Under the pieces are notes generated by a model. That model saw only the letters and a list, made by a program, of their open reading frames with translations, was not told the origin of the DNA and did no database searches. From Roseiarcus sp963782255 (GTDB lineage Bacteria; Pseudomonadota; Alphaproteobacteria; Rhizobiales; Beijerinckiaceae), in NCBI GenBank assembly GCA_963782255.1, contig CAWAIS010000001.1, forward strand, positions 2,232,001-2,296,000: DNA of 64,000 nucleotides, given 5' to 3'. The position numbers and the translations under genes were made by a program. The first letter of the stretch is position 1. Each line of letters begins with the position of its first letter. Of this stretch, positions 44,741 to 53,434 are shown in pieces.

Positions 44741-46147
44741 TTAAGCGCGTCCCAGGGACGATCGCAGAAGCTTCTTCAAAGCGCCAATCGCGTGGTCGAT
44801 CAAGGACTGTTGGTATCTATAGTACATCTCGTCGCCCATCGGCGTGGCGAACGATTTTGCCTGGCGCTGACATCGATCGCGCAGCTTCGCCAAGCGGCTC
44901 AAAATATCGTGCGCGGCGGCGCTCGCGTTCTCGTCGGCGAGGACTGCCTGGGTCGGCAGCTCCCAGGCCGGTGAGTGGCTGACGATGTCGCCCGCCAGCT
45001 GATTGACTTCCAATTCCAGTTTTTCGCGCGCGGCGTCGATCCTCCAAAGGCGGAAGTGGCTCAATCCCTTCAGCGCGTTGAAGAGGACCGTCACCGCCAT
45101 CACGAGATAGACCCAATATGCGGGCGACATGATATTGACCAACCATGGGAAATATCGATCCGCAAATTCCGGCTCGCCGGCGAGGAAAAATTGCCGGGCC
45201 TCGGCCGAAAGCGGAAGCGCGGTCGCGGAGCTTGTCGAACTCGGCGGGTTGCTGCGAACAAACCCTGGAAGTTCCGCGCTCAAGGCGACAAGGAACTCAA
45301 TGCGGCCAGCGCGCCTTGCGCAGGGGCTTGCCACGACAAGAGTGTTGACCTGCGGGACCATTCTGTCGGTGGCTGGGTTGGGGCGCACAAGGTCGTATCG
45401 ACCCGCCGCCACCCGCCCCAGGCTAAGCCAGGGGTAGCGGCCGACCAATCCCTGCATATCTGGCAAATTGGCGATATCCAGGTCGTATTTGCGAATGATC
45501 GAGCGCAAGAATTCGGCGTTCTCGCGCATGACAAAGGCAGCAAAGTCGAGACTTCCCTCTGAGACGAGGCGCGCCTGTTCATCCAACTCATGGTAGGAAA
45601 AATGGATGTCGAGGCCAGACAGGTCGGGGCCATCGAGAAGCTGGCGCATCAAGTAAGCCGTGCCCGATCCTTCCGGGCCAATCCCAATGGAGGCGCCCCG
45701 CAAGCCGGCAAAGCCCGAGACAGTGCGACCTCGCCTCACCAACAAGAGCAGCAACTCTGGCTCCGGAAGGCGTCCGAGCAGTTCGAGACCGGAGGTCGAG
45801 GGCGCGGGCGTCCCGTCTTGAATGAACGCGAATTGTTCCATGCAGCGGCTGCGGTTGGCGACGAGGCGGTTGATGTTCTCGACCGAACCCGCGGTTGCGA
45901 CGACGACAAGACGACCGCCATCCGCCTTGATTCGTTTGGCGAGACGCGCGCCAAGTTCATAGTAGGCGCCTCCTGGAGTTCCCGTCAGCAGCGACGCGCG
46001 AAAATAGCCAAGATCACGAACCATGCCGAAGGACGAAGCGATGGCGGCGATGATCGCGGAAGCGGCCAAAAGGATCAGGCCGCGCATTATGGTCTTGCGT
46101 CGCGAGGTCGCCTTGCTCTGCTTGGGTGTTGGCGACTGACCTTCCAC
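44741..46147 (-). CDS. TAXI-family solute receptor-like protein, membrane-anchored at both ends
   Basis: Residues about 45-330 form a TRAP-type (TAXI) periplasmic binding domain: LLTGTPGGAYYELGARLAKR at the front, GIGPEGSGTAYLMRQLL in the middle, and FAAFVMRENAEFLRSIIRKY later. An N-terminal membrane helix (about 21-43) and a second one near 345-370 (MSPAYWVYLVMAVTVLFNAL) enclose it, followed by a coiled cytoplasmic tail of about 100 residues. Classical TAXI receptors are free periplasmic proteins working with a DctM-type permease, absent here. A signalling or adaptor role is possible. Confidence 0.82.
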   Translation of the reverse strand: MEGQSPTPKQSKATSRRKTIMRGLILLAASAIIAAIASSFGMVRDLGYFRASLLTGTPGGAYYELGARLAKRIKADGGRLVVVATAGSVENINRLVANRSRCMEQFAFIQDGTPAPSTSGLELLGRLPEPELLLLLVRRGRTVSGFAGLRGASIGIGPEGSGTAYLMRQLLDGPDLSGLDIHFSYHELDEQARLVSEGSLDFAAFVMRENAEFLRSIIRKYDLDIANLPDMQGLVGRYPWLSLGRVAAGRYDLVRPNPATDRMVPQVNTLVVASPCARRAGRIEFLVALSAELPGFVRSNPPSSTSSATALPLSAEARQFFLAGEPEFADRYFPWLVNIMSPAYWVYLVMAVTVLFNALKGLSHFRLWRIDAAREKLELEVNQLAGDIVSHSPAWELPTQAVLADENASAAAHDILSRLAKLRDRCQRQAKSFATPMGDEMYYRYQQSLIDHAIGALKKLLRSSLGRA

Positions 46148-46217
46148 GGGTTCGACCTAACGCGTCGCGGCTGCCTTCGGCGGGACAGCCACCTTTGCAC
46201 GCGGAGGGGTCGAGCGG

Positions 46218-46577
46218 CTACGTCCGCTTCGGCTTCGCCCGGCCCTTCGGCTTCGCCTTCGCCGCCGCCGCGCGCCGGGCGGCGGCGAGCCCGAGCGCGG
46301 CCCAGCGCTTGAGATCGTCCGGTGCCTCATAGGCCGCGGAAGGCAGGCGCCAGAAGGACGTGGTCATCGCCCGCCCGCGCGCGTTGTAGACGAAAGGCGA
46401 GGAGCCGGCGGCGGAAAAGGCCGGCTCGGTCTCGGCGTCGGCCTTGAGGAAGACCTCGCCGCCCGATTCGATCGCAAAGCAAATCCCGTCGAGATAGACG
46501 CCCGCGCCGCCGAACATGCGCTTCACGGCGACCGCGCCGAACGGCTCGAACAGCTCTTTCAGGCTGTCCGGGCTCAC
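46218..46577 (-). CDS. TfoX N-terminal domain protein
   Basis: The 119-residue protein matches the TfoX/Sxy N-terminal fold: LKELFEPFGAVAVKRMFGGA, GVYLDGICFAIESGGEVFLK and SSPFVYNARGRAMTTSFWRL, with an Ala/Lys-rich tail. GTG 46577 overlaps the stop of the IscA-type gene (GTGA), so both are coupled. In Gammaproteobacteria Sxy controls competence genes; in Rhizobiales the role is unknown. Confidence 0.87.
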   Translation of the reverse strand: MSPDSLKELFEPFGAVAVKRMFGGAGVYLDGICFAIESGGEVFLKADAETEPAFSAAGSSPFVYNARGRAMTTSFWRLPSAAYEAPDDLKRWAALGLAAARRAAAAKAKPKGRAKPKRT

Positions 46578-46930
46578 GCCGGGGCGTTGAGCTCCTCGGG
46601 GCTCGCGGGCGTGATTGCGACGCTCTCGCCACAGCCGCAAGCCGAGGTCTCGTTGGGGTTGGAGAAGGAAAAGGTCGCCGACAGGCGGTCGACCTTGAAA
46701 TCCATTTGCGCGCCGAGGAGGAACAGGACCGCCTTCGGATCGACGAGAAGCCTGACCCCCTTCTCCTCGACGATCTCGTCGAGCGGAGACGCCGTTTCGG
46801 CCAGCTCCATCGTGTAGGACATGCCGGCGCAGCCGCCGTTCTTCACGCCTACCCGCACTCCCGCGACCGGCTTGCCGGCGGCTTCGGTCAGTTCGCGCAC
46901 GCGGGCCGCCGCCGCGTCGGTCAAAGTCAT
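46574..46930 (-). CDS. IscA/HesB-type iron-sulfur assembly protein
   Basis: The 118-residue A-type carrier passes Fe-S clusters to apoproteins. The three ligand cysteines are present: Cys34 in NGGCAGMSY, and Cys98 and Cys100 in SACGCGES. I chose the ATG at 46930 (MTLTDAAAARVREL); an upstream start is possible. It is translationally coupled to the TfoX gene. Whether it acts as IscA, SufA or ErpA cannot be told from this window. Confidence 0.92.
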   Translation of the reverse strand: MTLTDAAAARVRELTEAAGKPVAGVRVGVKNGGCAGMSYTMELAETASPLDEIVEEKGVRLLVDPKAVLFLLGAQMDFKVDRLSATFSFSNPNETSACGCGESVAITPASPEELNAPA

Positions 46931-47086
46931 CACCTGCCGCCGCAGGAGTCTGGACACCATCTCAGAATTCTCCGTCGACCGGGTTCAAGGCCCGGCGCCG
47001 TCTCCGACATATAGCATTAGAGCGCCCGAGTTGCGAGGGCGCCCGCAGGGCGTTTGCCCCGCGTGGCTTTCGTGATAGGCGAAAAT

Positions 47087-47221
47087 ATGACTTCCCGGCG
47101 GCGCCACACCAAGACTCGTAAGCCCCTCCTGACCATGCACGATTGGGAGGCGAAGCACTACGTCCTCGCGGCCGTCGTCATTTTGCTCGCCGTCGGCATG
47201 TTCGCCTACAGCTGGTCGTGA
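47087..47221 (+). CDS. Small single-helix membrane protein, 44 residues
   Basis: The frame starts at ATG 47087 and encodes a basic N-terminus (MTSRRRHTKTRKPLL) followed by HDWEAKHYVLAAVVILLAVG, a typical membrane helix, ending FAYSWS. It ends 17 bp before the DUF815 gene. The positive-inside pattern favours a real protein. No ribosome-binding site is obvious. Confidence 0.5.
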   Translation: MTSRRRHTKTRKPLLTMHDWEAKHYVLAAVVILLAVGMFAYSWS

Positions 47222-47238
47222 CTCTTCGGCCCGAGCCT

Positions 47239-48111
47239 ATGATGCCCTCGCCCACATCCCGTTCCGCCGACGTCCTCCACCGCATCGCCGACGCGCTCGA
47301 TCGGCTGGCGCCCCCTGCCCCGGCGACGCCCAATTTCGACGCTGCGGAAGCCTTCATCTGGCGGGCGGAGCGCGGGACGCTGGCGCCGGTCGCGCGCGTC
47401 AACCGGGTCGACCTGTCGCTCCTGCGCGGCATCGACCGGGTGCGCGACCTTTTGGTCGAGAACACCGAGCGCTTTGCGCGCGGCCTGCCTGCCAACAACG
47501 CGCTCCTCTGGGGCGCGCGCGGCATGGGCAAGTCGTCGCTGGTCAAGGCCGCGCACGCCGCCATCAACCGGACGAAGGGCGTCGACGGGCGGCTCAAGCT
47601 CGTCGAAATCCATCGCGAGGACATCGAAGGCCTGCCGGCGCTGATGGGGCTCCTACGCGAGGCGCCGTTCAGGTTCATCGTCTTCTGCGACGACCTGTCG
47701 TTCGACGCGGGCGATGCGTCCTATAAGTCGCTGAAGGCGGCGCTCGAAGGTGGCGTCGAGGGGCGCCCGGCCAACGTGCTCTTCTATGCGACCTCCAATC
47801 GCCGCCACCTCCTGCCGCGCGACATGATGGAGAACGAACGGGGAAGCGCCATCAATCCGGGCGAGGCGGTCGAGGAGAAGGTGTCGCTCTCGGACCGGTT
47901 CGGCCTCTGGCTCGGCTTCCACCATTGCAGCCAGGACGATTATCTCGCCATGGTGCACGGCTACGCCAAGCATTATGGGCTCGAAGCGCCGGCGGAAAAA
48001 ATCGAGGCCGAGGCGCTCGAATGGGCGACGACCCGCGGCTCCCGCTCGGGCCGCACCGCCTGGCAGTTCATACAGGATCTGGCGGGGAGACTCGGGAAGC
48101 CGCTCGGATAG
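47239..48111 (+). CDS. DUF815 AAA-type ATPase
   Basis: The 290-residue ATPase has Walker A GARGMGKSSLVKAA and Walker B FIVFCDDLSF, followed by KAALEGGVEGRPANVLFYAT and SNRRHLLP as sensor region. RFGLWLGFHHCSQDDYLAMV is typical of the DUF815 family. ATG 47239 is chosen; ATG 47242 is also possible. Function is unestablished, though the architecture is of a AAA adaptor or chaperone. Confidence 0.92.
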   Translation: MMPSPTSRSADVLHRIADALDRLAPPAPATPNFDAAEAFIWRAERGTLAPVARVNRVDLSLLRGIDRVRDLLVENTERFARGLPANNALLWGARGMGKSSLVKAAHAAINRTKGVDGRLKLVEIHREDIEGLPALMGLLREAPFRFIVFCDDLSFDAGDASYKSLKAALEGGVEGRPANVLFYATSNRRHLLPRDMMENERGSAINPGEAVEEKVSLSDRFGLWLGFHHCSQDDYLAMVHGYAKHYGLEAPAEKIEAEALEWATTRGSRSGRTAWQFIQDLAGRLGKPLG

Positions 48112-48121
48112 GGCGTGCGCC

Positions 48122-48697
48122 CTATTCCGCGGATTTCGGCCCGAAGGGGACGAGCATGGGAACCCTGCGCCGGTAGGAATCGTAGTCCTCCGGCCCCAAC
48201 TGCTCGCGAAGAAAGCGCTCCTCCAGTCTCGCCTTGATCCAGAAGCCGAAAGTGATCACCAGCGCGCCGGCGAGCCCGCTGAGCGTTCCCTTCAGAAGAG
48301 CGGTGGCGAAGATGGCCGCGATGATGCCGGTATAGATCGGATGGCGCACGATCGCGTATGGGCCGGTGTCGATCACGCGATGCTCGGCCTTTCTGGTGAC
48401 CGAACTCGACCACAGCCGGCCGAGATGAAGCCGCGCCCACCAGGCAAAGAGAAGACCGAGCATGGCGGCTGCGACGAGGAGCCAGCCGATCCCGTGATCA
48501 AGACGCCAGAGCCTCAAATTCCCGAGCCGCTCGAACGGGTCCAGGAGGAGAGCCGCGCCCACGACCGTCGCGATCCTGTAGAGTGATTCTTGGCCGAGCG
48601 GCGGCCGTTTCGCGACCGGGTCCGCCCACCAGGCCGCCGCAATCCAGGAGGCGAGCCAGAGAAGCCAGGCGACGGCGATTGCGATGACCGGCGTCAT
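48122..48697 (-). CDS. Isoprenylcysteine carboxyl methyltransferase-like membrane protein
   Basis: A 191-residue protein with about five membrane helices and the ICMT/PEMT C-terminal motif VIDTGPYAIVRHPIYTGIIA, then LEERFLREQLGPEDYDSYRR. These use SAM to methylate lipophilic substrates at the membrane. Bacteria lack prenylated proteins, so the target is unknown. It is convergent with the DUF815 gene. Confidence 0.88.
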   Translation of the reverse strand: MTPVIAIAVAWLLWLASWIAAAWWADPVAKRPPLGQESLYRIATVVGAALLLDPFERLGNLRLWRLDHGIGWLLVAAAMLGLLFAWWARLHLGRLWSSSVTRKAEHRVIDTGPYAIVRHPIYTGIIAAIFATALLKGTLSGLAGALVITFGFWIKARLEERFLREQLGPEDYDSYRRRVPMLVPFGPKSAE

Positions 48698-48738
48698 GAG
48701 CCGACGTTAGCCTTGAATTCGGTCGCGTCCATGGCGGG

Positions 48739-49650
48739 TCAACCGGGCCCGTTCCGGGCGGCTCGGGAAGCCGCTCGTCGCGGCCAGTTGACGAGCGCAA
48801 GCCCGGCGAGGACGAGGAGAATCGCCAGCGCGAAACCCGGCGTCACCGTCTCGCCGAAGACGAGCCAGCCCGCGAATACGCCGACGAGCGGCGTCACGAA
48901 GGTGAAAGCCGAGAGCTGCGCGGCCGCGTAGCGCTTCAAGACCCGGAACCATAAGGCGTAGCTCACCCCGACGACCGCGACGCCCTGCCAGAGGAGCGCG
49001 GCGACCGTCGTCGCGGAGACATGGCGCGGGGCGGGCTCGCCGAAGGCGTAGGCCGCGAATGGCGCGACCAGCGCCGCCACTGCGATCTGGTAGATGAGCA
49101 CTTTGAGCGGATCGGCGCGCCTGAGCGGTGTCGCCGTGATGACAATCGTTGTCCCGCCCCACAAAGCCGCCGCGAGCAGCGCGAGCGAATCGCCGATCCA
49201 CGCGCCGCCGGCGCTGCGTCCCGCAAGGCCGAAGGCGACGCCGAGAAAGGCGAGCGCGAGGCCGAGCCACTGGATCGGCCGCAGCCGCTCGTCCTTGAGA
49301 AGGAATGCCGCGCCGAGCGCGACGAAGAACGGCGCGGCGTAGATGAACACGGTGGCGCGCGCCACCGTGGTCCAGCGCAGCGATTCGTAGAGCGCGATGA
49401 ACTCGGCCGTGAACAGGAGCCCGGCGAACACGCCCGCCGCCTCCGTTCCGTCGAGCTCGAAAATGCGCCGCTTCGTGAGAAGCGCGTAGGCCGCCACGCA
49501 GACAACGCCGATCGCCGATCGAACGCCCGTCTGGGCGATCGGCCCTACGTCCGGGAGCCCGATCTTCACGACAACCTGATTGAAGCCCCACACGACGCAG
49601 AGGGCGAGCGTGAGCGCAGCGGCGAAGCTGTCGAGCGGTCGGGATTTCAT
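48739..49650 (-). CDS. EamA/DMT-family transporter
   Basis: A 303-residue inner-membrane protein with ten predicted helices in two EamA repeats (first from LCVVWGFNQVVVKIGLPDVG, second from DSLALLAAALWGGTTIVITA). YESLRWTTVARATVFIYAAP is a typical EamA segment. Likely a metabolite or amino-acid exporter; specificity cannot be read from the sequence. Confidence 0.9.
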   Translation of the reverse strand: MKSRPLDSFAAALTLALCVVWGFNQVVVKIGLPDVGPIAQTGVRSAIGVVCVAAYALLTKRRIFELDGTEAAGVFAGLLFTAEFIALYESLRWTTVARATVFIYAAPFFVALGAAFLLKDERLRPIQWLGLALAFLGVAFGLAGRSAGGAWIGDSLALLAAALWGGTTIVITATPLRRADPLKVLIYQIAVAALVAPFAAYAFGEPAPRHVSATTVAALLWQGVAVVGVSYALWFRVLKRYAAAQLSAFTFVTPLVGVFAGWLVFGETVTPGFALAILLVLAGLALVNWPRRAASRAARNGPG

Positions 49651-49759
49651 CCCTTCCCGTCTGCGCCCAGCGCGAAAAGATCAAGGGCGACACGTTCGTG
49701 TCATGCCAGCGCAAGTTGGTGATTTCTCGGGCCGAGGCCGGCTGGCCCTGAACAGGGCG

Positions 49760-49793
49760 AGGGCGGCGGGCCTTTCTTAGGACCCGCCGCCCT
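49760..49793. terminator. Long GC-rich stem-loop between nlpD and the EamA gene
   Basis: AGGGCGGCGGG (49760-49770) and CCCGCCGCCCT (49783-49793) form an 11-bp perfect stem with a 12-nt loop. It lies about 100 bp after the nlpD stop on the minus strand. There is no T run, so it may act as a Rho-dependent or RNA-stabilising hairpin. Confidence 0.5.
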
Positions 49794-49893
49794 GGCTGGA
49801 CGTTCGAGGACAAACGTGTCTCGCGGAAGATCCTCGACCGGCCTTTGACGTCGTCCAGCGCCTTTAAGCTGGACCTCGGATCCCATCGGCCTC

Positions 49894-51099
49894 TCAGAGA
49901 CCGGCGAGATACTGGGTGGGGTCGACCGGCGTCGAGCCCTTGCGCAGTTCGAAGTGGAGCTGCGGCGAGTTGACGTTGCCGGTGTCGCCGGACTTGGCGA
50001 TGATCTGGCCGCGCTTGACCGTTTCGCCGCGCTTGACGTCGAGTTCGCCATTGTTGGCGTAGGCGGTGACGAAGCCGTTCGGGTGCTTGATCAGGACCAG
50101 ATTGCCGTAGCCCTTGAGTCCGTCGCCCGAGTAGACGACGACGCCGCTCTCGGCCGCGCGCACCGAGGTTCCCGCAGGCACGGAAATGTCGATGCCGTCG
50201 TTGCCGCCGGTCTTGAAGCCCTGGATGATGCGGCCGCGCGCGGGCCAGCGGAACTCGGGGGTCGCGCCCGAAGCGTCAGCCTGTTGGGAGCTGGGTTTGG
50301 CGCCCGCCGCCTTCGGATCGACGTTGCCGGTCGGCGTGTCGTCGACCGCCGGCTTCTTGGCGGAAGGACCGCTCTTCGGGATCTCGTTCTTGGCGACCAG
50401 CGGCTGCGCCGGGCGCTTCTCATGCGCGGCGTCCGCCGCCCTTTGCTCGGCCTTCGATTTGTCGGCGGCCTTTTCCTTCGTCTTTTCGCCGGCCTTTTCC
50501 TCAGCCTTGAGCTTCTTGGCCTTTGACGACGCTTCCTCGTTCGCCGCGACCTCCTCCGCCCGCTTCTTCATGGACTTGGCCGAGGCCTCAGCGACGGCCT
50601 TGCCGGGCGCTTTCGAGGCGACCGCGCCTGCGTTGTAGACCGGCACGACGAGCCGCATGCCGCCCTTGACTTCGCTGGCGGCGGATAGGCCGTTGGCGCT
50701 GAGAAGCGCCGCGGCGGGCACGCCGTAACGACGGGAGACCGAGTCCAGGGTCTCCCCCGGGGCGACGACGACGGGCGTGCCGCCGGCCGCAGTCCACCCT
50801 GCGGCCGAGCCGCCGACAGGCGCCGCGGAGGCCGAAGCCGAGCCCGGCGGCGGAAGCGGCGCGCTGGCGACGCTCTGGGCCGGCGCGAGCGGCGCGGCTG
50901 CGACGCGCCCCGCGGGCGCGCTCCCCGCGGGCGGGGTAGCGGAGGCGGGTTGCGAACTGAACGGGTTGGTGAACGGATTGCTGCTGGTGTCGAAGCGGGT
51001 GACGTCGGAGGAGCAGCCCGAGAGCCAGAGTAGAGCCAGGCCAGTCAGCGCGAGACGCGGGACAGCGCGTCCATGAAGAAACGCAACGCAATCACTCAT
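49894..51099 (-). CDS. nlpD: NlpD-like lipoprotein with LysM and degenerate M23 domains
   Basis: The 401-residue protein has a lipoprotein signal with lipobox LSGC (residues about 25-28), a LysM domain (VVVAPGETLDSVSRRYGVPA) and a long Ala/Lys-rich linker. A C-terminal LytM/M23 fold (DGIDISVPAGTSVRAAESGV) follows. Zinc ligands are partly missing: the usual HxGIDI is NDGIDI and the usual HLHFE is QLHFE. It is therefore probably a non-catalytic activator of amidases in cell division, as NlpD is in E. coli. It follows surE and pcm on the same strand, the common surE-pcm-nlpD order. Confidence 0.9.
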   Translation of the reverse strand: MSDCVAFLHGRAVPRLALTGLALLWLSGCSSDVTRFDTSSNPFTNPFSSQPASATPPAGSAPAGRVAAAPLAPAQSVASAPLPPPGSASASAAPVGGSAAGWTAAGGTPVVVAPGETLDSVSRRYGVPAAALLSANGLSAASEVKGGMRLVVPVYNAGAVASKAPGKAVAEASAKSMKKRAEEVAANEEASSKAKKLKAEEKAGEKTKEKAADKSKAEQRAADAAHEKRPAQPLVAKNEIPKSGPSAKKPAVDDTPTGNVDPKAAGAKPSSQQADASGATPEFRWPARGRIIQGFKTGGNDGIDISVPAGTSVRAAESGVVVYSGDGLKGYGNLVLIKHPNGFVTAYANNGELDVKRGETVKRGQIIAKSGDTGNVNSPQLHFELRKGSTPVDPTQYLAGL

Positions 51100-51245
51100 T
51101 TTCTTGGGACCCACGAGCTACGCGACTGAAACAAGCTCAATGTGGGCGAATCGAGTTAAGGGAAGGTTTAAGATGAATCGTTCGTGAGAAATATTGACGG
51201 TTCGGCGCCAAAGTTGCGGCCGCATTTCGCCGCGAATGCCCGACG

Positions 51246-51902
51246 CTAGAGTGCGCGCGAAATCCCGTGCTCGAGCGGCCGCAAGCCGCGCGACGGCCCG
51301 ACGTCCGCGACGGCTACCGGACCGCTTTCGGGAACGGAAAGCCTGACGATGCGCTGCTCACCCCGCCGCGCTCGAGCGATCGCCGCAACCAGCGTCCCCT
51401 CGCCCGCGATAAGCTTCACGAGCGCATGAACCGGCGGGTCGATGAGGCCATGGACAATGACCTTGTTGAAGCGCTCGCCGGAGGCGTGGAAATCGAGCCC
51501 GTCCCGCCACAGGACCGAGACATTGTCGAGGCCGAAGGCCTTGAGGCGCGCCGCGGCCTCGAGCGCCAGCGTCTGGAAGCGCTCGAGCGACGCGACCTCC
51601 TTGGCGAGCTGGGTGATGAGAGCCGTGCAATAGCCTGTTCCGGTTCCGATTTCGCACACGCGGTCCGACGGCTCGAGCTGCAAGGCGGCGATCATGGCGG
51701 CGAGCACCGAGGGCGGCGGCGAGGTCTGCCCGCAGCCGATCGGCAGCGCGAGGTCGCGGCCCGAGATGTCGGCGAAGCGCTGCGGCATGAAGAGCGACCG
51801 GGGCACGCGCTCGAGCGCGCGCAAGAGCGCGATGTCGTCAATGCCGCTCGCCCGCATCGCGAGCGTGAACTGGGCGCGTTCCTCCGCTTCGGAGGCACTC
51901 AT
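51246..51902 (-). CDS. pcm: Protein-L-isoaspartate O-methyltransferase
   Basis: A SAM-dependent repair enzyme for isoaspartyl residues. Motif I is VCEIGTGTGYCTALITQLA, and the N-terminal part has PRSLFMPQRFADISGRDLAL followed by PIGCGQTSPPPSVLAAMIAA, the substrate loop. The length of 218 residues is normal. Upstream starts in the same frame (from 51923) would add seven residues. It lies 37 bp after surE in a surE-pcm-nlpD cluster. Confidence 0.92.
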   Translation of the reverse strand: MSASEAEERAQFTLAMRASGIDDIALLRALERVPRSLFMPQRFADISGRDLALPIGCGQTSPPPSVLAAMIAALQLEPSDRVCEIGTGTGYCTALITQLAKEVASLERFQTLALEAAARLKAFGLDNVSVLWRDGLDFHASGERFNKVIVHGLIDPPVHALVKLIAGEGTLVAAIARARRGEQRIVRLSVPESGPVAVADVGPSRGLRPLEHGISRAL

Positions 51903-51939
51903 GGGCGGGCCCCCTGGCCCCATGTTCGCGGCCTTAAGC

Positions 51940-52710
51940 TCACCGTGTTGCGAACGCCTTCTCGAGTCTCAGACGCTCATCGTCGTCGGTGAGGTCCAGG
52001 CGCAAGGGCGTCACCGAGATCTTCCGCGCGGCGAGCGCGGCGAGGTCGGCGCCGTCCTCGAACTGGATTTCGCCGCCCTGGAACATGAGCCAGAAATAGG
52101 GAAAGCCGCGCCCGTCGCGGCGCTCCTCCACCCGCATGAGTTCGACGTTGCGCTGGCCCTGACGGGTGAAGGCGACGCCCTTCACTTCGTCCGCGCCGCA
52201 AGGCGGGAAATTGATGTTGACCAGGCCGCCGCGCGGGATTCCGGCGGCCAGGATCTTGCGGATGAGCGGCGCGGCGTGCGCTTCGGCGGCGTCCCACTCG
52301 ATCGAGGCGCGGCCGTGCCCGCCGCCATAGGCCTGCGACAGCGCGATAGCCGGAATGCCGAGCATTGCGCCTTCCATCGCGCCCGCGATTGTGCCCGAAT
52401 AGGTGACGTCCTCGGCGACGTTCTGGCCACGGTTGACGCCCGAGAGCACCAGGTCCGGCCTGAGATCGGCCATGATCTTGCGCACGCCCATGATGATGCA
52501 GTCGGTCGGCGTGCCCTTGACCGCGTAGCGGCGCGGCCCAATCTCGCGCAGCCTCAAAGGGTCGCTCAGCGACAGCGAATGGGCGACGCCCGACTGGTCG
52601 CTCTCGGGGGCGACGACGAAGACGTCATCGGCGAGCTCGCGGGCGATCTGCTCCAGAATCCAGAGACCCTGCGCGTGGACGCCGTCGTCGTTGGTGAGCA
52701 AGATGCGCAT
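51940..52710 (-). CDS. surE: 5'/3'-nucleotidase SurE
   Basis: The 256-residue survival protein is a metal-dependent nucleotidase. MRILLTNDDGVHA holds the metal-binding Asp8-Asp9, and LSGVNRGQNVAEDVTYSGTI plus APESDQSGV are active-site motifs. It heads the surE-pcm-nlpD cluster on the minus strand. Confidence 0.95.
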   Translation of the reverse strand: MRILLTNDDGVHAQGLWILEQIARELADDVFVVAPESDQSGVAHSLSLSDPLRLREIGPRRYAVKGTPTDCIIMGVRKIMADLRPDLVLSGVNRGQNVAEDVTYSGTIAGAMEGAMLGIPAIALSQAYGGGHGRASIEWDAAEAHAAPLIRKILAAGIPRGGLVNINFPPCGADEVKGVAFTRQGQRNVELMRVEERRDGRGFPYFWLMFQGGEIQFEDGADLAALAARKISVTPLRLDLTDDDERLRLEKAFATR

Positions 52711-52827
52711 CGGTCCGCCTTGTTGCGCCCGCTATACGCCGGGCGCGAATGCGGTTCTAGAGCGCCGGATCAATTCGCGCGACGGCGGACTTCGAGGAGG
52801 CCGATCTCACCTAATCCACAGACGTCT

Positions 52828-52985
52828 TCAGGCCAAACGCCTCCAAGGAAAACCAAGCCAAACCAAGCTGAATCCAAGCCAGACCAAACCAAATCAAATG
52901 CAAGGAAAATGCAAGGAATTAACCTTGTATTTCCTTGCATTTCCTTTGGCGAATCGGGACTTTTCAATGGGTTACAGGCGAGTCG
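52828..52985 (+). repeat. Dispersed intergenic repeat, copy 2 (palindrome plus CCAA-rich tail)
   Basis: The segment has CCAAGCCAAACCAAGC and further CCAAG/CCAAA units. An imperfect palindrome follows in which ATGCAAGGAAA and TTTCCTTGCAT flank TGCAAGGAATTAACCTTGTA. After that come CTTTGGCGAATCGGGACTTT and a CCC/GGG-containing end. It matches copy 1 (1981-2125) in inverse orientation with small gaps; this copy has an extra TTCCTTGG-type stretch beside GGCGTTTGG. Confidence 0.85.
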
Positions 52986-53261
52986 ACCGAGGGAGGCGAT
53001 TCCGTGATGACGGATCGCGTCTGGGATTGCCGAGTCGCCGCCGTCCCATCGAGTCCGCGCCTTTCGACGCCCGTTGTGTGCTCCCTGCGATGCCGGCGCC
53101 GCCCCAAAGCGCATTCCCTGCCAGTGAAAAACCCTACGGTCCAATTCTCCCGCCATCCTTAAGGACGCACTGCGCCGGAACCGTCAATATAGCGCTATTT
53201 CTGAATATCAGGAAGCCTTTGTTCGCGCTTATCGCGTTGGCCGTGGGTAGAGCCTTGCTTT

Positions 53262-53310
53262 CGGTTTTTTCGTCATGGCCGGCTTGACCAGGTAAGGCCC
53301 GGTCCTGAGA
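53262..53310. repeat. REP-like element C (degenerate)
   Basis: TTTTTTCGTCATGGCCGGCT, then TGACCAGGTAAGGCCCGGTC resembles REP-like element B read on the minus strand (2339-2396), with several mismatches. It lies in the surE-tetR gap. Confidence 0.45.
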
Positions 53311-53434
53311 GATCGCCGACGGACCGGACTCGACGTTGAGCGGCGATTGCGGATCGCGGCCGTGAAGCTCGCTATTCGGGAAAACCAGGGATTGGAGACT
53401 CAGCCTTTCGACGGCTGAATTGCGCCCCCTGTGG

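Larger units (their letters stand above)
52711..53434. other. Gene-free region with dispersed repeats
   Basis: Between surE and the TetR gene I see no coding sequence. The region has dispersed repeat copy 2 (52828-52985) and a degenerate REP-like element near 53262-53310. Confidence 0.65.
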
